From assembly GCA_937925595.1 (NCBI GenBank), contig CALALQ010000283.1, positions 1-13,161 on the forward strand: a stretch of DNA of 13,161 nt, written 5' to 3'. The DNA comes from an uncultured Demequina sp. (lineage in GTDB: Bacteria > Actinomycetota > Actinomycetes > Actinomycetales > Demequinaceae). Position 1 is the first letter of the stretch, and each line of letters opens with the position of its first letter. The notes under the pieces are model-generated. The model did not search any database. It worked only from the letters and a program-made list of their open reading frames with translations, and was not told where the DNA came from. Below are positions 6,301 through 13,161 of the stretch, in pieces. Position numbers and translations under genes: made by a program.

Positions 6301-7347
6301 ATGTCCTCTCGAGTTCACATCGTCGGCGCCGGACTCATCGGCGCGAGCACCGGCATCGGCCTCACCGCCGAAGGCTGGGATGTCACGATCGACGACATCG
6401 ATCCTGAGACAGCTCGCCTCGCCCGCTCGCTTGGCGCCGGTGGGGAATTGGGCGACGACCAGCCGGACGTCGTCGTCGTGGCCGCGCCGCCGTCGGCCGC
6501 GCCCCAACTTGTCGCCAACGCTCTCAAGCAGTGGCCCGACGCTGTGGTCACCGATGTCGCGAGCGTCAAGGCACCCATCGCTCATGCTGCTCACGAGTCG
6601 GGTCATGGCGATCGCTACGTGGGATCACACCCGATGTCGGGACGCGAGATCGCCGGCTCCCTGGCCGCCCAGGGAGACCTGTTCAAGGCGCGCCCCTGGG
6701 TCATCTGCCGCAACGGGGCCACCGATGCTGCCGTCGACAAGGTGGTGGAGATCGCCACTGCTCTGCAGGCAGATGTGGTCTTCATGGAGGCAGAGGCGCA
6801 CGACGCCGCGGTGGCTCGCGTGTCGCACGCTCCCCAGGTCGCGGCGAGCGCGGTTGCTGCCGCTCTTGGAACCCTTCACCCGGACGACATTGCGCTGGCG
6901 GGCCAGGGGCTGCGCGACGTCACGCGCATCGCTGCGTCGCCCGCGGGCATGTGGGCGGACATCGCGCGGCTCAACCGCGAGAACATCATCGCGACCATTG
7001 ACCACATCATCGGGGACCTCGAGGACATTCGCGAGGCTGACGACATCGGCGAGGCCGTCACGGACCTCATTGAGCGCGGCCGGATCGAGGTGGCGCGCAT
7101 CCCCGGCAAGCACGGCGGAGCCAAGCGCGACTGGGTGGGCGTGACCGTCATCGTGCCGGACACCCCGGGTCAGCTGGTTCGCCTCCTCACGGATGCCGCG
7201 ACCGTTGGCGCCAACGTCGAAGACATCTCGATTGAGCACTCGCCGCGACAGCCGGTGGGTCTGACCACGCTGTACGTACTGCCCGCCTCTGCGCAGGGCC
7301 TTGTAGACGCGCTGACGGCGCGAGGATGGGAGATCGCGGCCTCATGA
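6301..7347 (+). CDS. tyrA: Prephenate dehydrogenase with C-terminal ACT domain
   Basis: NAD(P)-dependent oxidative decarboxylation of prephenate to 4-hydroxyphenylpyruvate for tyrosine synthesis. The 348-residue protein has a Rossmann domain with GAGLIG at 9-14 and an acidic stretch (DDIDPE) after the second strand. Conserved motifs are DVASVKAPI near 85-93, VGSHPMSGRE at 107-116 with the family HPM(S)G histidine, SHAPQ near 175-179, and GQGLRDVTRIAASP near 201-214. A helical dimerisation domain follows. Residues about 278-330 form an ACT domain (VTVIVPDTPGQLVRLL), which commonly binds an amino-acid effector, so tyrosine feedback is plausible but not shown. The ATG start lies 2 bases after aroH; its stop overlaps the cmk start as ATGA. 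Confidence 0.93.
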   Translation: MSSRVHIVGAGLIGASTGIGLTAEGWDVTIDDIDPETARLARSLGAGGELGDDQPDVVVVAAPPSAAPQLVANALKQWPDAVVTDVASVKAPIAHAAHESGHGDRYVGSHPMSGREIAGSLAAQGDLFKARPWVICRNGATDAAVDKVVEIATALQADVVFMEAEAHDAAVARVSHAPQVAASAVAAALGTLHPDDIALAGQGLRDVTRIAASPAGMWADIARLNRENIIATIDHIIGDLEDIREADDIGEAVTDLIERGRIEVARIPGKHGGAKRDWVGVTVIVPDTPGQLVRLLTDAATVGANVEDISIEHSPRQPVGLTTLYVLPASAQGLVDALTARGWEIAAS

Positions 7348-8021
7348 CGGGCGTTGTCATCGCAATCGACGGACCTGCCGGAACCGGCAAGTCGACCGTG
7401 TCTCGAGAAGTGGCGCGCAGGCTCAAGCTCGCCTACTTCGACACGGGAGCGACGTATCGCGTCGCGACGCTCACGTGCCTGCGCGAAGGCGTCGACTTCG
7501 AGGACGCCGACGGCGTGGCGGCCATGGTGCAGACCATGAACGTCGAGCTGCGCCTCGACCCCGCGAACCCCCGCGTACTCCTTGACGGAGAGGACGTCTC
7601 GTCGCTCATCCGCACCGACACGGTGGCCCTCACCGTCTCCAAGGTCTCGACCAATCTCGAGGCCCGAGCGATCCTCGGCGCCATGCAGCGCGACATCATC
7701 GCCACCGAGCGCGAAGGCGGCTTCAGCGGGGGCCGCGGAATCGTCGCGGAAGGCCGCGACATCACCACAGTGATCGCTCCCGATGCCGAGGTGCGCGTGC
7801 TGCTCACCGCGGATGAGGAGACCAGGATTGCCCGACGCTCGGGGGAGGGGGCCGACGCAGGCACCGTCCGCGAGGCCGTCCTTGGTCGAGATGCCAAGGA
7901 CGCGACGGTCGTGAACTTCCACACCGCAGCCGACGGTGTGCACACCATCGACACCTCGGACCTCACGATCGATGAGGTCGTGGCCGCAGTGATTGGACTG
8001 GTGAACGAGGTGCAGTCGTGA
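7344..8021 (+). CDS. cmk: Cytidylate kinase
   Basis: Phosphorylates CMP and dCMP with ATP in pyrimidine salvage and mRNA turnover. The 225-residue protein has the P-loop GPAGTGKS at 10-17, YFDTGATYR at 31-39, the NMP-binding region, and VAEGRDITTVIAPDAEVRV near 134-152. The lid region LGRDAKDATVV (180-190) keeps the arginine and aspartate of the E. coli RxxxDxxR pattern but has valine at the last arginine. The ATG at 7344 overlaps the tyrA stop (ATGA); an in-frame ATG at 7326 inside tyrA would add six residues before the P-loop strand and is less likely. The GTGA overlap with plsC shows tight coupling. cmk before der is standard bacterial order. Confidence 0.94.
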   Translation: MTGVVIAIDGPAGTGKSTVSREVARRLKLAYFDTGATYRVATLTCLREGVDFEDADGVAAMVQTMNVELRLDPANPRVLLDGEDVSSLIRTDTVALTVSKVSTNLEARAILGAMQRDIIATEREGGFSGGRGIVAEGRDITTVIAPDAEVRVLLTADEETRIARRSGEGADAGTVREAVLGRDAKDATVVNFHTAADGVHTIDTSDLTIDEVVAAVIGLVNEVQS

Positions 8022-8713
8022 GCACCAAGGTTCCTTCTCGCTGGGGGCCGCGCTGGTCGCGATGGGTGGGGCGTTTCCTGGCGCGCATCTACTGGAACAC
8101 AGAAGTCCGCGGCCGTCACAATGTGCCAAAGCATGGCGCCGGCATCATCGTCGTCAACCACGTGGGCTTCATCGACGGCCCAGTGGTGCATGGCGTCATC
8201 CCGCGACTGAGCTTCTTCCTTATCCGCGGCGACATGTTCAAGGGCGTGCTCAAGCCACTGCTGCATGGCGCCCAGCAGATCCCTGTGCACGGGGATGGGC
8301 GCTCTGCGCTCGCCAAGGGACTGGCCGTGCTGCGCCGCGGGGACATCGTTGGCGTCTTCCCCGAGGGAACGCGGGGAGCTGGAACCGCTGAGCAGGTGCA
8401 CGGCGGCGCCGCATGGCTTGCTGTGCAGTCCGGTGCTCCCGTGATCCCCACGGCTCTGCTCGGCACCCGGCTGACAGGCGAGAGCGTCAACCTCTGGCCG
8501 CGGCCCCGCCGCAAGATGCTCGTGGCCTTCGGCGAGCCGATCCAGCTCAATCTTGACCCCAGCCTCAAAGGCCGCGCCCGCCAAGCGGCGGCGTCGGAGA
8601 GGGTCGCGGAGGCACTGCGTGGCCAATTGGCGGCTACGCTCGAGACCACACACCTGACGCTTCCAGGGGACGATCCCCTGAGGGCCAGTCAGGCACAGAA
8701 GGAGACCCCATGA
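8018..8713 (+). CDS. plsC: 1-acyl-glycerol-3-phosphate acyltransferase (PlsC family)
   Basis: Likely acylates lysophosphatidic acid to phosphatidic acid at the inner membrane face. The 231-residue protein has the acyltransferase HX4D motif NHVGFIDG (His48, Asp53). It also has the substrate-binding FPEGTRG at 114-120 and the PVIPTALLG block at 141-149. A basic tryptophan-rich N-terminus ([13 protein letters not shown]) may lie along the membrane, and there is no clear transmembrane helix before the motif. The GTG start overlaps the cmk stop (GTGA); the stop overlaps the der ATG (ATGA). An acyltransferase between cmk and der is common in actinobacteria. Exact acceptor and acyl specificity are not readable; other lysophospholipid acyltransferases share these motifs, so the symbol is provisional. 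Confidence 0.85.
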   Translation: MSTKVPSRWGPRWSRWVGRFLARIYWNTEVRGRHNVPKHGAGIIVVNHVGFIDGPVVHGVIPRLSFFLIRGDMFKGVLKPLLHGAQQIPVHGDGRSALAKGLAVLRRGDIVGVFPEGTRGAGTAEQVHGGAAWLAVQSGAPVIPTALLGTRLTGESVNLWPRPRRKMLVAFGEPIQLNLDPSLKGRARQAAASERVAEALRGQLAATLETTHLTLPGDDPLRASQAQKETP

Positions 8714-10182
8714 CCGAGGAGTTTCCTGCGCCTCACGAGTCCGATCCCGAAGAGTCGCTCGAAGAGAAGCGTGAAGCGGCACTGCGGGCGGGGCTCGACG
8801 CCTATGACCTGTCCGAAGATGACCTCGCGACCCTCGCAGAGGACTACGAAGAGACCCAAGAGCGCCTGCCGATCATCGCGATCGTGGGCCGCCCCAACGT
8901 CGGCAAGTCCACGCTCGTCAACCGCATCATCGGCAAGCGTCTCGCCGTGGTAGAGGACACGCCAGGAGTCACCCGCGACCGCGTGACCTACCCCGCGGAG
9001 TGGGCGGGAGTGGACTTCCTGCTCATGGACACGGGCGGCTGGGAACGCAACGTCACGGGTCTTGACCTGTCCGTAGCCCAGGCCGCCGAGGCCGCGATCG
9101 ACATGGCAGACGCCATCATCTTTGTTGTCGATGCGACGGTTGGCGCCACGTCCTCCGACGAGCACGTGGTGCGGCTGCTGCGCAAGGCGAAGAAGCCCGT
9201 GGTGCTGTGCGCCAACAAGGTGGACGGACCTCAGGGCGAGCTCGAGGCTGCTGCGCTGTGGAACCTGGGCCTGGGCGAGCCGTATGCCGTGAGCGCGCTG
9301 CACGGTCGCGGCACCGGAGACCTTCTCGACGCGGCGATCGCGGCGCTGCCAGACGAACTTGAGGAAGAGGCGGTCATCGACAACGCGCCGCGGCGCGTGG
9401 CGCTCGTGGGCCGCCCCAACGTCGGCAAGTCTTCGCTGCTCAACCAGCTCGCCGGTTCCGACCGCGTGGTGGTGAACGAACTGGCTGGCACCACTCGCGA
9501 CCCTGTCGATGAGATCGTGGAGATCGGCGGCAAGCTGTGGACCCTCGTGGACACCGCGGGAATCCGACGCCGTGTCCACCAGACCTCGGGAGCGGACTTC
9601 TACGCCTCGCTGCGCACCGCTGCGGCGATTGAGCGCGCCGAAGTGGCGCTCGTGCTCATCGACGGCTCCACCCCGCTCACCGAGCAGGACACTCGCGTCA
9701 TCTCGCAGGTGGTCGACGCTGGCCGCGCGGTGGTGCTCGTCGTCAACAAGTGGGACCTCGTGGGCGAGGAAGAGCGATTCCTGCTGGAGCGCTCGATGGA
9801 GCTCGATCTGGTGCGACTGCACTGGGCGCCGCGAGTGAATCTGTCAGCAAAGACTGGCTGGCACACCAATCGTCTCCTGCCCGCAATCGAGCTCGCGCTG
9901 TCCAGCTGGGATCAGCGCGTCTCGACGGGCAAGCTCAACGCCTTCTTGGGCGAACTCGTCGCCGAGCACCCGCACCCGGTTCGCGGCGGCAAGCAGCCCA
10001 AGATCCTGTTCGCCACACAGGCGGCCACCCGCCCGCCCCGCTTCGTGATCTTCACCTCTGGCTTCCTCGACCCGCAGTACCGCCGCTTCATCGAGCGCCG
10101 TCTGCGAGAGAAGTTCGGCTTCGAAGGCACCCCCATTCAGGTGTCCGTGCGGGTCAGGGAGAAACGCGGCAAGAAGCGCTAG
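8710..10182 (+). CDS. der: Ribosome-assembly GTPase Der (EngA)
   Basis: A tandem GTPase needed for late assembly of the 50S ribosomal subunit. Domain 1 has GRPNVGKS at 60-67, the switch threonine region PGVTRD near 85-90, DTGG at 107-110 and NKVD at 169-172. Domain 2 has GRPNVGKS at 234-241, AGTTRDP near 259-265, DTAG at 281-284, NKWD at 346-349 and SAKTG at 379-383. The last 90 residues or so form the KH-like domain, ending in a basic tail (VREKRGKKR). About 53 acidic residues precede domain 1, longer than in E. coli but seen in actinobacterial Der. GGAG precedes the ATG at 8710, which overlaps the plsC stop. The stop TAG is shared as CTAG with the convergent DUF1801 gene. Confidence 0.97.
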   Translation: MTEEFPAPHESDPEESLEEKREAALRAGLDAYDLSEDDLATLAEDYEETQERLPIIAIVGRPNVGKSTLVNRIIGKRLAVVEDTPGVTRDRVTYPAEWAGVDFLLMDTGGWERNVTGLDLSVAQAAEAAIDMADAIIFVVDATVGATSSDEHVVRLLRKAKKPVVLCANKVDGPQGELEAAALWNLGLGEPYAVSALHGRGTGDLLDAAIAALPDELEEEAVIDNAPRRVALVGRPNVGKSSLLNQLAGSDRVVVNELAGTTRDPVDEIVEIGGKLWTLVDTAGIRRRVHQTSGADFYASLRTAAAIERAEVALVLIDGSTPLTEQDTRVISQVVDAGRAVVLVVNKWDLVGEEERFLLERSMELDLVRLHWAPRVNLSAKTGWHTNRLLPAIELALSSWDQRVSTGKLNAFLGELVAEHPHPVRGGKQPKILFATQAATRPPRFVIFTSGFLDPQYRRFIERRLREKFGFEGTPIQVSVRVREKRGKKR

Positions 10183-10595
10183 TCGGCGGCTCCAAGGCTG
10201 CTGTCGTACCGCATCCGGATGAGACGTCTCAGCACGTCCTCATTGAGCGCGTCGAGGCGGTTGGCGTAGACGCAGCCAGCACCCACAGTGTGGGGGCCGA
10301 GGCTGCCGAGCAGCGCCTCCTGTTCGGGCAGATCCTTGAGTCCGTAGAACGTGAGCTTCGCCTTGCGCGGTGAGAAGCCCACCTTGAACCAGTCGGCCTC
10401 GCGTCCGGCGGGGGAGCGGTAGCGCCACTCGCCGTAGCCGATCATGGACGGGCCCCACATGACGCCGGGCTCACCCGTGGCCTCGGACATGATCTCGTGG
10501 ACGCGCTGTCCCTCGAGGCGCCTGCGCTCCGGCTCGACCGTCGCGAGGAACTCAGCAACGCTGATGCCGGTGGGCTTTGTCGTGTTCTCAGCCAT
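10179..10595 (-). CDS. DUF1801 domain protein, copy 2
   Basis: A 138-residue soluble protein of the DUF1801 family, function unknown. Its core matches the copy at 5426-5866: [17 protein letters not shown] near 64-80, [16 protein letters not shown] near 81-96, and [19 protein letters not shown] near 99-117. The pair shares the GRE-x-D-x-F, GF-x-PR and LGPHT segments. No signal or membrane segment is seen. The ATG lies 3 bases after the stop of the DUF4865-like gene with no Shine-Dalgarno, so translation is probably coupled. It is the third gene of the pcp operon. Its TAG stop overlaps the der stop on a shared CTAG. These small proteins have been compared to general DNA- or ligand-binding folds, but nothing here identifies a substrate. 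Confidence 0.85.
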   Translation of the reverse strand: MAENTTKPTGISVAEFLATVEPERRRLEGQRVHEIMSEATGEPGVMWGPSMIGYGEWRYRSPAGREADWFKVGFSPRKAKLTFYGLKDLPEQEALLGSLGPHTVGAGCVYANRLDALNEDVLRRLIRMRYDSSLGAAD

Positions 10596-10598
10596 ATG

Positions 10599-11156
10599 TC
10601 ATTGTGCGCGCGATGAGTGCACGGAGGCGACCGGAACGACGATGCCGTCGTAGGTGCGGGGACGCCCCGTCCACACATCGACGCTGACTTCCTCCCAGCT
10701 CGCCGTGTCGAAGCCGCGAGCGCTCAGCGCCGTGGATCTCCCCGCAATGGCGCGGTCGGCAGTACCCTTGTGCTCCGCGACGCGATCGGCGAGCGGGTGA
10801 TTGGCGGCAGGAGTGACGCTCACGCCGGCGTGCGTGGGGCTCGCTATCCGCTTGCCATCCAGTCGCGCGGTGGTCACCGACCACAGCCGTGCCGACGGTC
10901 GGGCGAGCTCCCGCTCGATCCCCCCCACAGCGTCGGACCACAGAAATTGAGCCATGCGCGACGAATTTCCCCAGAGGGAGATGAGGGCAAGCCGATTGCG
11001 GGTCTCGCCGTCAACGCCCGCTTCCGCCACTCCGACCACCCCGGCGAGCAGCCCGTCGGTGTCGTCAAGCGCTGCACCAAGGCGAGCGGCGTGCGCGCGC
11101 ACCAGGCTGGCGTCGGTGGCAAGAGGCAGGTCGAGGAACCAGGTGAGCGCGATCAT
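10599..11156 (-). CDS. DUF4865-like protein (possible ferredoxin-fold domain)
   Basis: A 185-residue soluble protein that resembles DUF4865, a family of unknown function. The N-terminus MIALTWFLDLPLATD, the DGLLAGVVGVAE segment near 34-45, SLWGNSSRMAQFL near 60-72 and RPSARLWSV near 86-94 match the family pattern of an initial strand, a central tryptophan plus FL helix, and a closing RP-x-x-x-x-W block. The second half (about 100-185) is less recognisable. No catalytic motif, signal or membrane segment is seen. Its ATG overlaps the pcp stop (ATGA) and its TGA is 3 bases before DUF1801 copy 2, so all three are one translationally coupled unit. The family call is from remembered pattern and should be read as probable. 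Confidence 0.6.
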   Translation of the reverse strand: MIALTWFLDLPLATDASLVRAHAARLGAALDDTDGLLAGVVGVAEAGVDGETRNRLALISLWGNSSRMAQFLWSDAVGGIERELARPSARLWSVTTARLDGKRIASPTHAGVSVTPAANHPLADRVAEHKGTADRAIAGRSTALSARGFDTASWEEVSVDVWTGRPRTYDGIVVPVASVHSSRAQ

Positions 11157-11776
11157 GGCGCAATTGTCCTGGCCTTGGCGGCAAGCGTCACGTTGACGGC
11201 GATCTCGAGGGCCCTGGCGATCTGCTCGAGTGGAAGGACAGGGACGGAGTCGCCACGCTGCATGTGGGCGGTCGCCGGGACGTGAATGAAGCCGGAGGCC
11301 ACGTCAAGGCCGCTCAGCGCGCGCTGCAGCTGGTAGAACGTGTCGTTGCAGACGAACGCGCCCGCGCTGAGCGAGATCTCAGCGGGGATCCCCTCCGCGC
11401 CGAGGGCGTCGACAATCTCGCGCACGGGCAAGGTGGAGAAGTACGCGGTCTGTCCGTCAGCCACGACGGGAGCGTCCATGGGCTTGCGGCCGCGGTTGTC
11501 TGGGATCCGTGCGCTGCGGTAGTTGATGGCAACGAGTTCCGGGGTGACGGCCGTGCGACCCTCGGCGACGCCAACGGCGATGACGACGTCCGGCGTGTGC
11601 ATGGCGACATGCTCGAGCAGTCTCCGACCGCCGGAGCCGAAGACTACCGGCAGGCGGCGAGTGACGACCTCGGCGTCAATCTGGCACTGCTGAAGGAGCA
11701 GTCGAATGGCATCCCATGACGGGTTCACTGGGGCATCAGAAAAGGGCTCATAGCCAGTCAGAAGCACTCTCGGCAC
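11153..11776 (-). CDS. pcp: Pyroglutamyl-peptidase I (pyrrolidone-carboxylate peptidase)
   Basis: A cytosolic cysteine peptidase (family C15) that removes N-terminal pyroglutamate from peptides. With the GTG at 11776 it has 207 residues, close to the usual 200-215. The N-terminus is VPRVLLTGYEPFSDAPVNPSW. The catalytic triad is visible as Glu80 (TPELVAINYRSARIPDN), Cys143 (SLSAGAFVCNDTFY) and His165 (GFIHVPATAHM). The GTG is chosen because it precedes the first core strand directly and lies 6 bases after a -10 box (TATTCT), giving a leaderless mRNA; longer readings extend into the divergent GGDEF gene. It heads a three-gene operon with DUF4865-like and DUF1801 proteins. Confidence 0.92.
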   Translation of the reverse strand: MPRVLLTGYEPFSDAPVNPSWDAIRLLLQQCQIDAEVVTRRLPVVFGSGGRRLLEHVAMHTPDVVIAVGVAEGRTAVTPELVAINYRSARIPDNRGRKPMDAPVVADGQTAYFSTLPVREIVDALGAEGIPAEISLSAGAFVCNDTFYQLQRALSGLDVASGFIHVPATAHMQRGDSVPVLPLEQIARALEIAVNVTLAAKARTIAP

Positions 11777-11782
11777 CCGTTG

Positions 11783-11788
11783 AGAATA
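11783..11788 (-). promoter_or_regulatory. -10 box of leaderless pcp promoter
   Basis: TATTCT on the minus strand ends 6 bases before the pcp GTG, the same geometry as at ctaB, parA and the GGDEF gene. Its expected -35 position falls on the -10 box of the divergent GGDEF gene, so the promoters are interlocked. Confidence 0.6.
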
Positions 11789-11798
11789 CGGTGCGTTT

Positions 11799-11813
11799 GA
11801 GCCTTGTAGGCTC
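11799..11813. promoter_or_regulatory. 15-bp palindrome over the divergent pcp/GGDEF promoters
   Basis: GAGCCT-TGT-AGGCTC is a perfect inverted repeat with 6-base arms. It covers the -10 box of the GGDEF gene (11807-11812) and the expected -35 position of pcp. It ends 5 bases before the GGDEF transcription start, so it would act as DNA, for example as an operator, rather than as RNA. Confidence 0.5.
11807..11812 (+). promoter_or_regulatory. -10 box of leaderless GGDEF-gene promoter
   Basis: TAGGCT ends 6 bases before the GTG at 11819. No Shine-Dalgarno precedes the gene. The box forms the right arm of a palindrome at 11799-11813, and its expected -35 position falls on the pcp -10 box. Confidence 0.55.
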
Positions 11814-11818
11814 TGATC

Positions 11819-13012
11819 GTGCTTGACGTCGACACACTGAGGGTGCTGCTCGCCGTCGTCACCCTCTGCGTGCTCCTTTTGTTCTATTTGGGTGTTTACC
11901 GGCCCACTCACTCACCATTCTCCGGCTGGTGGACCCTCGCCCTCGTGTGCGCCGCGTCCAGTTCGAGCCTGCTGCTGCTCAACGGCACGGTGGTCCAGGT
12001 GATCGCCAATCCGCTGTCGACTCTCTTGTCCGCCGCGGGAGCGATGTGCGTGTGGTTTGCGACTCGCTCGCTGCGGTCTCGACAGTCGCCGGTATGGCTG
12101 CTCGCGGTGGTCCCTGTCGGGTGCTTTGCTGTGGCACTGTTTGATAGCCCGTCGACGAACACGTGGGCGGGGAACGGCGTGCTGTTCGGGGTCATGGCAG
12201 GCGGCTTCGGCGCAGGAGCGTTCGAGGTCTGGGGAACCTACTCGCAGCGGCGAGAAGAGCGAGATGGCGCGGAAGGTTCAGAAGCCGTCATGGCTGTGCT
12301 CGTGAGCGCCATCGCCGGCACGATCCTCGCGGTGCTCTACGTTGCTCGCTTCATCGCCTACATGATCGTTGGCCCGCTCGACGGCTTCTTTACGAATTAC
12401 CTCGGCACCGCAGTGACCTCCCTGACCCTCATGCTGTGCCTTGTCGCCGTGACGTTCTCGATCTCCGCAATCGGCTGGGATCAGCGCACGCGCGAGTTAC
12501 GTCGCCGCGCACTCGAGGACGACCTCACCGGACTGCTCGGGCGTGCCGCCTTCTTCGCCAGGGTTCAGAAGTCGCTCAACGAGGCCGGCGGGCGCAGGAA
12601 CCGGCGCTCCTGGCTCGTCATCGCCGACCTCGACGACTTCAAGCCCGTCAACGACGCCTTCGGCCACGCAGCGGGCGACCGCACGCTTCAGCGCTTCGCG
12701 ACGGTCGCGAAGAGTGCCCTGCGTTCGTCCGACGCCATCGGCCGCTTGGGCGGCGATGAGTTCGGCATCATGTTTGATGGCGTCGAGCTGTCGGTGGTCG
12801 CCGCTCGCCTCGATGTCATCCGCGCACGGCTGACACAGACGGAGAACGGCACCGGCCGCCCCATGCCAACCGTCAGCTTCGGTGTCGCTGAGTGCTCGAA
12901 TGACTTGACCGTTGGCGCGCTGTTCGGTCGTGCTGACGCCGCGCTGTACAGGGCCAAGCGATCCGGACGCAATCAGACGGCCGTGTACGACGAGGCAGAG
13001 GCGTCCAAGTAG
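11819..13012 (+). CDS. Membrane-bound diguanylate cyclase (GGDEF)
   Basis: Likely makes cyclic di-GMP from two GTP. The first 220 residues or so of 397 are mostly hydrophobic, with about six to seven candidate membrane segments (near 5-27, 37-55, 66-83, 92-109, 117-138, 158-185, 197-218). No soluble sensor domain is recognised, so the membrane part may itself sense a signal. The GGDEF domain starts near 233 (DDLTGLLGR) and has IADLDDFKPVNDAFGH around 268-283 with metal-binding Asp270. The intact GGDEF motif is at 311-315, preceded by an RxxD I-site (Arg302, Asp305) five residues upstream, so activity and product inhibition are expected. No EAL domain follows. The GTG start fits the leaderless -10 box. 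It is divergent from pcp; tRNA-Pro follows. Confidence 0.92.
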   Translation: MLDVDTLRVLLAVVTLCVLLLFYLGVYRPTHSPFSGWWTLALVCAASSSSLLLLNGTVVQVIANPLSTLLSAAGAMCVWFATRSLRSRQSPVWLLAVVPVGCFAVALFDSPSTNTWAGNGVLFGVMAGGFGAGAFEVWGTYSQRREERDGAEGSEAVMAVLVSAIAGTILAVLYVARFIAYMIVGPLDGFFTNYLGTAVTSLTLMLCLVAVTFSISAIGWDQRTRELRRRALEDDLTGLLGRAAFFARVQKSLNEAGGRRNRRSWLVIADLDDFKPVNDAFGHAAGDRTLQRFATVAKSALRSSDAIGRLGGDEFGIMFDGVELSVVAARLDVIRARLTQTENGTGRPMPTVSFGVAECSNDLTVGALFGRADAALYRAKRSGRNQTAVYDEAEASK

Positions 13013-13019
13013 GCGAGTT

Positions 13020-13035
13020 CGGCTCGTCGAGGCCG
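13020..13035 (+). terminator. Possible hairpin after the GGDEF gene
   Basis: CGGCTCGTCGAGGCCG can fold through CGGC/GCCG with further partial pairing inside. It lies 8 bases after the stop codon and before the tRNA promoter. There is no T-run, as is common for GC-rich actinobacterial terminators, so the call is weak. Confidence 0.25.
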
Positions 13036-13067
13036 CGGGGCGTGCACGAAGAGTGCTCGGCGTCCGG

Positions 13068-13073
13068 TAGCAT
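13068..13073 (+). promoter_or_regulatory. -10 box of tRNA-Pro promoter
   Basis: TAGCAT fits TANNNT and lies 13 bases before the mature tRNA 5' end, so transcription would start near 13080 with a short leader trimmed by RNase P. A -35 box was not recognised. Confidence 0.5.
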
Positions 13074-13086
13074 AGTCAGGCTGTCA

Positions 13087-13160
<74 letters not shown>

Positions 13161-13161
13161 C

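Noticed and set aside
7433..8782. A 449-codon open frame on the minus strand across cmk and plsC
   Set aside because: It is antisense to two well-identified genes, has no recognisable domain, and its composition (runs of Ser, Arg, Pro) is typical of a GC-rich shadow frame.
8689..9822. A 377-codon open frame on the minus strand across der
   Set aside because: It lies wholly over a highly conserved GTPase gene; its histidine- and arginine-rich translation has no family features.
11777..11911. An upstream extension of the pcp frame
   Set aside because: It would run into the divergent GGDEF gene, and the peptidase core starts at the GTG at 11776 next to a -10 box.

Overview
The window looks like the chromosome of a high-GC Gram-positive bacterium (Actinomycetota, probably order Micrococcales). 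This rests on the strong G/C bias at third codon positions, frequent GTG starts, and TANNNT boxes 6-7 bases ahead of start codons (leaderless promoters). It also rests on the gene orders tkt|ctaB, xerD-parA-scpA-scpB-rluB and aroH-tyrA-cmk-plsC-der, which are familiar actinobacterial synteny. Genus is not claimed. No mobile element, CRISPR array, rRNA or broken gene was seen, and no gene-free stretch exceeds about 230 bases.

Layout. (1) 1-281, minus: the N-terminal end of transketolase, cut by the window edge. (2) 282-508: divergent intergenic region with several inverted repeats and a leaderless ctaB promoter. (3) 509-2393: heme O synthase followed after 1 base by XerD recombinase. (4) 2489-5429: a chromosome-organisation cluster (parA, scpA, scpB) ending in the 23S rRNA pseudouridine synthase rluB. 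(5) 5426-5866, minus: a DUF1801 protein convergent with rluB, sharing the palindromic stop CTAG. (6) 5936-10182: aroH, tyrA, cmk, plsC and der in a tightly overlapping operon. It covers chorismate to the tyrosine precursor, CMP phosphorylation, phospholipid acylation and ribosome assembly. (7) 11776 down to 10179, minus: pyroglutamyl peptidase, a DUF4865-like protein and a second DUF1801 protein, whose stop again shares CTAG with der. (8) 11819-13012: a membrane diguanylate cyclase with an intact GGDEF motif and I-site, divergent from pcp. (9) 13087-13160: tRNA-Pro(GGG).

Most of the window is conserved housekeeping. The less ordinary parts are the pcp-DUF4865-DUF1801 operon placed back-to-back with a c-di-GMP synthase gene, with interlocking -10 boxes and a 15-bp palindrome between them. 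Also notable are two DUF1801 paralogs that both end on a CTAG shared with the last gene of a housekeeping operon, a 7-codon mini-ORF linking parA to scpA, and the ctaB-xerD pairing. Nothing here clearly amounts to a new defence or mobile system.
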